Positions 31,699 through 32,510 of a stretch of 32,510 nucleotides of DNA are shown here, one piece after another (within the stretch, counting starts at the first letter, position 1; each line of letters opens with the position of its first letter). Origin of the DNA: Xenophilus sp. E41 (GTDB lineage: Bacteria > Pseudomonadota > Gammaproteobacteria > Burkholderiales > Burkholderiaceae_C). The stretch is from positions 1 through 32,510 of the forward strand of contig NZ_QPIB01000031.1 in the NCBI RefSeq assembly GCF_003671765.1, written 5' to 3'. The translations under genes and the position numbers were made by a program. Below the pieces are notes generated by a model. That model did not search any database and was not told the origin of the DNA. It was given only the letters and a program-made list of their open reading frames with translations.

Positions 31699-32122
31699 TC
31701 AACGGGGCCGCGCGGAGATAGAAAGCGATACCGGCTTGAATGGGTCGCTGTATGCCCAATTGAGTTCTTCAACTGCGACGCCGATGCCTCGTCCAAGGCG
31801 TCGGCGCGTGATATCGCCTGTGCTGTAGGCCATCGCAACGTCAGTAGGGCACCTCGCTTTGCGGAATCTCGTGCCATTCCACGAGTTTGCGTGAAGGCTG
31901 GATGCCCATTCGCTCCAACTGCATCGCCAGAGTCTCGCGAGTTCGTCCGACCCTGGTTCGCGGACGCCCACCCTTGCTGGCGTCCACTTCGGGCCACTCA
32001 CCCTTGATCATGAGCTTGGCACCTTTGCCAGCCAATGCACGCGCGAAATAGTTGCCCTTACATCCATAGGTCACCACGACCTCTGCCAGTCGCTCGCGCT
32101 TGACAACGTCGAAGTGCTCCAC
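31699..32122 (-). pseudogene. Unidentified gene fragment, cut by IS66 and frameshifted
   Basis: The minus strand from the IS66 boundary encodes VEHFDVVKRERLAEVVVTYG, GNYFARALAGKGAKLMIKGE and a basic segment (KGGRPRTRVGRTRETLAMQL), stopping at 31841. The adjacent frame continues with DVAMAYSTGDITRRRLGRGI and LNWAYSDPFKPVSLSISARP to 31699, which suggests a frameshift near 31845. The codons before GTG 32122 (AIGL) stay open up to the IS66 repeat at 32136, so the 5' end was probably removed by that insertion. No family is recognised. Confidence 0.4.
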
Positions 32123-32135
32123 CAGTCCGATCGCA

Positions 32136-32366
32136 GTAAGCGTCCGGCGAAGTCATCTTGACTCCGCCGATCACGCTCAGTGAGCAGCGGCCAAGGGCGT
32201 CCAGCGATGCGGCAGCAGTTCCTCGATCCGACTGGCGGGATGTGTCGGCAGCCGCTCCAGCACGTCCTTGAGGTAGGCGTACGGGTCGTGGCCGTTGATC
32301 TTGGCCGAGCGCACCAGGCTCATGACCGCTGCGGCCCGCTGGCCTGCGCGTAGGCTGCCGGCGAAC
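32136..32366 (-). mobile_element. Second IS66-family element: terminal repeat and tnpC 3' end
   Basis: The IS66 terminus gtaagcgtccggcgaagtca starts at 32136. Inside it the minus strand encodes the last 60 or so residues of a TnpC (FAGSLRAGQRAAAVMSLVRS, then KINGHDPYAYLKDVLERLPT and a closing LPHRWTPLAAAH, stop at 32177). It belongs to a different IS66 subtype from the complete copy at 24511. Homology breaks at about 32367, where an IS3-type element begins. Confidence 0.82.
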
Positions 32367-32510
32367 TGACCCTGCCTCGATTTCACGTACAGCAGGAAGT
32401 TGATAACTTCAGAGGTACGGAGAATCGAAATGAGAGAAGGCAAGCTGCCCAAGAGGCAGTACACACAGGAGTTCAAGGCTGAGGCTATCAGGCTCGCGGC
32501 GTCGGTAGGA
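32367..32510 (+). mobile_element. IS3-family element, 5' end (partial), inserted in IS66 tnpC
   Basis: The probable left end begins tgaccctgcctcgatttcac at 32367, exactly where TnpC similarity stops, followed by a 63-bp leader and the start of orfA at 32430. The element continues beyond the window. A TG start and short leader are usual for IS3 elements; the exact boundary is inferred from the loss of TnpC homology. Confidence 0.65.
32430..32510 (+). CDS. IS3-family transposase OrfA, N-terminal 27 codons
   Basis: ATG 32430 opens a frame reading MREGKLPKRQYTQEFKAEAI and continuing RLAASVG to the window end. This is the usual start of IS3/IS911-type OrfA helix-turn-helix proteins (transposase_8), which bind the element ends and are joined to OrfB by programmed frameshifting. 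The sequence acggaga at 32417-32423 can serve as its ribosome site. Confidence 0.85.
   Translation, partial: MREGKLPKRQYTQEFKAEAIRLAASVG

Noticed and set aside
1-32510. CRISPR arrays
   Set aside because: No regularly spaced direct repeats and no cas genes were seen. The only tandem repeat is the two-copy unit at 29682.

Overview
The window is GC-rich proteobacterial DNA. Gene content suggests a Burkholderiales member of the Comamonadaceae/Alcaligenaceae type: two Bug/TctC periplasmic receptors, a NahR/NodD-type LysR regulator, a SMP-30/FAH/cyclase catabolic set, and IS5, IS66 and IS3 elements. Species cannot be fixed from the sequence alone.

Region 1 (1-15932) is a long, tightly packed catabolic operon on the + strand. 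It is read away from a divergent LysR-type regulator that an IS5-family element has cut short (IS end at 149, target duplication ctag at 150-153). The operon encodes, in order: SMP-30 lactonase, FAH-family hydrolase, cyclase-family hydrolase, DenD-like NAD dehydrogenase, a complete ABC importer (binding protein, ATPase, two permeases), CocE-type esterase, a second paralogous binding protein, ACMSD-like amidohydrolase, alpha/beta hydrolase, Bug receptor, 2-hydroxyacid dehydrogenase and a second Bug receptor. Most genes overlap by 1-8 bases, so they are probably translationally coupled. The plausible logic is uptake of a small organic acid or ester, hydrolysis of ester, amide or lactone bonds, and oxidation of hydroxy acids. 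The substrate is unknown.

Region 2 (15933-18475) is a scrap-yard of truncated genes joined at sharp breakpoints: a livF 3' part, an aldehyde dehydrogenase with a lost 5' end and a frameshift, about 100 bp of a nucleoside deaminase, the C-terminal half of an OmpR-type response regulator and the N-terminus of its histidine kinase.

Region 3 (18491-21976) is a compact mobile module: tyrosine recombinase, VapBC toxin-antitoxin pair, an intergenic segment with two recombinase-core-like dyads, and a divergent KfrA_N/coiled-coil protein. It resembles the TnpS-rst-TnpT resolution module of Tn4651-type Tn3 transposons, with an embedded toxin-antitoxin pair but no tnpA in view.

Region 4 (22247-24509) is lower in GC. 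It holds a two-gene operon for a proteasome/HslV-like Ntn-hydrolase (apparent Thr1, Asp17 and a Lys33-equivalent) and a small partner protein, followed by a terminator. Next to it is a truncated ImmA/IrrE metallopeptidase. The Ntn-hydrolase pair is the most novel item in the window.

Region 5 (24511-28130) holds a complete IS66-family element with an additional SH3-like fourth gene and no target duplication, inserted against an IS3 remnant. Region 6 (28255-30850) is a small redox unit: ABM monooxygenase, divergent GlxA/AraC-type regulator and Old Yellow Enzyme, with dyad operators. Region 7 (30851-32510) holds decayed, frameshifted gene remnants, the end of a second IS66 element, and an IS3 element inserted into it that runs off the window.
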